A stretch of DNA of 64,000 nucleotides from contig NZ_CP038440.1 of assembly GCF_004683885.1 (NCBI RefSeq), positions 2,142,001 to 2,206,000 of the forward strand. The letters run 5' to 3'. Made by a program: the position numbers and the translations under genes. The stretch comes from Brevundimonas sp. MF30-B. GTDB lineage: Bacteria; Pseudomonadota; Alphaproteobacteria; Caulobacterales; Caulobacteraceae. Below the pieces are notes generated by a model. It saw nothing but the letters and a program-made list of their open reading frames with translations, did no database searches and had not been told where the DNA came from. Positions 62,550 through 64,000 of the stretch are shown one piece after another (within the stretch, counting starts at the first letter, position 1; each line of letters begins with the position of its first letter).

Positions 62550-63445
62550 CCGAAGACGACGTATACGAAGGCGAACAGGAACAGCCAGACCACGTCCACG
62601 AAGTGCCAGTACCAGGCCGCGGCCTCGAAGCCGAAATGCTTCTCGGGGCTCATCTGGCCGGCCAGCAGGCGCAGCAGGCACACCACCAGGAAGATGGTGC
62701 CGATCAGGACGTGGAAGCCGTGGAAGCCCGTCGCCATGAAGAAGATCGAACCGTACAGGCCCGAGTTGATCGCCGCGTCGTTGAAGAACAGGTCCTCGTG
62801 CAGGATGTGATAATATTCGTACACTTGAACGCAGGTGAAGAAGACGCCCAGGGCGACCGTCAGGGTCAGGCCGATCTTGGCCTCCTTGCGGTTGCCGACC
62901 TGAAGGGCGTGGTGCGCCCAGGTCACGGTGCAGCCCGACAGCAGCAGGGTCACGGTGTTCAGCAGCGGCAGGTGCCAAGGGTCCAGGACCTCGACGCCAG
63001 CGGGCGGCCAGGTCGACCAGGCGGCGGCCGTGTCGGCCCAGGTGCCGACTTCCGGGATCAGCGTCCGCGACTCCGCGAAAAGCGTCATGTCGAAGAACAT
63101 CCAGAAGAAGGCGGCGAAGAACATCACTTCGGAGGCGATGAACAGCACCATGCCGTAACGCAGGCCCAGCGAAACGACCGGGGTGTGGTCGCCCGCGCGG
63201 CTTTCCTTGATGACGTCCGCCCACCAGCCGAACATCGACACCAGAACGCCCGCCAGGCCAGCGAAGAACAGCGCCTTGTCGCCCTTGGCCAGCAGGACCG
63301 CCAGACCCTCGGCGTCAGCGCTGACCAAGCCCTTCATCCAGACGACGGCACCGATCATCATGATCGTGACGGCGGCCGAGCTGACCAGGGGCCAGGGGCT
63401 GGGGTTGACCAGGTGGTAGTCGTGATGCGGAGCGGCGTGGGCCAT
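62546..63445 (-). CDS. ctaE: cytochrome c oxidase subunit III
   Basis: A 299-residue, seven-helix subunit of the aa3-type oxidase. [16 protein letters not shown] at the N-terminus, [29 protein letters not shown] and [19 protein letters not shown] are all characteristic of COX3. It is transcribed between ctaG (upstream) and DUF983 (downstream). The next start overlaps its TGA. Confidence 0.96.
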   Translation of the reverse strand: MAHAAPHHDYHLVNPSPWPLVSSAAVTIMMIGAVVWMKGLVSADAEGLAVLLAKGDKALFFAGLAGVLVSMFGWWADVIKESRAGDHTPVVSLGLRYGMVLFIASEVMFFAAFFWMFFDMTLFAESRTLIPEVGTWADTAAAWSTWPPAGVEVLDPWHLPLLNTVTLLLSGCTVTWAHHALQVGNRKEAKIGLTLTVALGVFFTCVQVYEYYHILHEDLFFNDAAINSGLYGSIFFMATGFHGFHVLIGTIFLVVCLLRLLAGQMSPEKHFGFEAAAWYWHFVDVVWLFLFAFVYVVFG

Positions 63446-63501
63446 CGAGGGTCTTCTCTTGGATACGCGAGAGTCGGTTCAGTGAGGGGCTATAGCGTCG
63501 C

Positions 63502-64000
63502 CTATCCGACTGCGCCAGAGGCCGCCGGCCCCGATTTCGCCCCGATCGCGGCTGTGCGCGTGGGGTTCGTCTCGCCCTTGGTCGGATAGAAGGTGTAGCT
63601 CAGGGTGATCTCCTTGATCCCCTGGGCCTCGCGGTCGGTCGCGATCTCCGGCGCGACGAAATACTGGACCGGGAACTGGACGGTCTGTCCCGGCTCGATC
63701 GTCTGGCCGTCAAAGCAGAAACACTGCAGCTTCTGGAAGTAGGGCCCCGCCCCTTCCGGCACGACGTTGTAGGCCGCCGTGGCGTGGACTGGCTGGTCCG
63801 AGGTGTTGGTCACGTCGAAGAAGGCCATGCCGGTGTCGCCGATCCGAACGCGCTGGCTGACCTGTTCGGCGCGGAAGTCCATCGGCAGGCCGCGCACATT
63901 GGTGTCGAAGCGGACCAGAACCGAATCCTCCAGCACCGTGTCGGGCGCGGCGTTCGCACGCATCACCGTCCCGTTGAAGCCCGTCACCTGGCAGAACAGC
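63502..64000 (-). CDS. ctaG: cytochrome c oxidase assembly protein CtaG/Cox11, partial
   Basis: The C-terminal 165 residues of Cox11 run to the window edge and the 5' end is outside. The copper-binding motif QCFCFDGQTIEPG is present, with LFCQVTGFNGT at the open end, matching the family just after its single membrane helix. Cox11 delivers copper to the Cu-B site of subunit I. The same strand continues with ctaE, 56 bases on. Confidence 0.92.
   Translation of the reverse strand, partial: LFCQVTGFNGTVMRANAAPDTVLEDSVLVRFDTNVRGLPMDFRAEQVSQRVRIGDTGMAFFDVTNTSDQPVHATAAYNVVPEGAGPYFQKLQCFCFDGQTIEPGQTVQFPVQYFVAPEIATDREAQGIKEITLSYTFYPTKGETNPTRTAAIGAKSGPAASGAVG

Overview
The window is high-GC bacterial chromosome packed with short-spaced, often overlapping genes. 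GTG and TTG starts are common, there are two large TonB-dependent receptors, and the respiratory assembly order is ctaG-ctaE-DUF983-SURF1. The gene set (TorF-type porin, K+-independent H+-pyrophosphatase, GTP-type PEP carboxykinase, Bpt aminoacyltransferase, methionine synthase on two polypeptides, lipoprotein-type Do protease) fits an aerobic alphaproteobacterium. Caulobacterales, perhaps Brevundimonas, is my best guess, inferred from gene content and not from a marker gene. I see no rRNA, tRNA, CRISPR array, insertion sequence or prophage. The window looks like core chromosome.

Layout. 1-9.6 kb: end of a LigD-type NHEJ ligase, a periplasmic Do-like protease, a TetA-like efflux pump, a TorF-like porin, two small putative regulators, two tandem paralogous single-span membrane proteins, a UvrD/PcrA helicase, a flavin reductase/3-HIBADH-type dehydrogenase pair, and MotB. 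9.7-17.1 kb: bpt, smpB, dapA, a soluble lytic transglycosylase, two RNA methyltransferase-type enzymes and a membrane glycosyltransferase. 17.2-20.4 kb: a TetR regulator translationally coupled to a three-gene metal-chelate ABC importer. 20.4-26.7 kb: MCC beta subunit, hppA with a strong terminator, an exported protein of unknown function, and pckG. 26.9-31.6 kb: a DUF938 methyltransferase, a degenerate PfpI-like protein, an RluF-type pseudouridine synthase, a 2OG-oxygenase and ettA with its terminator.

31.6-38.9 kb holds the most interesting locus. After a 2-hydroxyacid dehydrogenase comes a perfect 24-bp palindrome, then an ArsR-HTH/SAM-methyltransferase fusion regulator, metF, the homocysteine half of methionine synthase, a second SAM-dependent methyltransferase, and the folate/B12/activation half of methionine synthase. 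All five genes are joined by 4-bp overlaps or zero-spacing junctions. This looks like a self-regulated methionine/SAM-cycle operon in which MetH is two polypeptides with a methyltransferase gene between them.

38.9-52.2 kb: an exported protein, a carboxypeptidase-regulatory-domain TonB receptor with a terminator, a sulfurtransferase, a 48-residue putative lipoprotein missed by simple ORF calling, an MBL hydrolase, a DUF1499 protein, an acyl-CoA ligase, udk, a TetR regulator, carB and an RraB-like protein. 52.5-64 kb: a second TonB receptor with a terminator, pdxH, a J-domain protein, aroC, a pirin, a thiolase, an M16 peptidase and the cytochrome c oxidase assembly cluster (SURF1, DUF983, ctaE, partial ctaG), which runs off the right edge.
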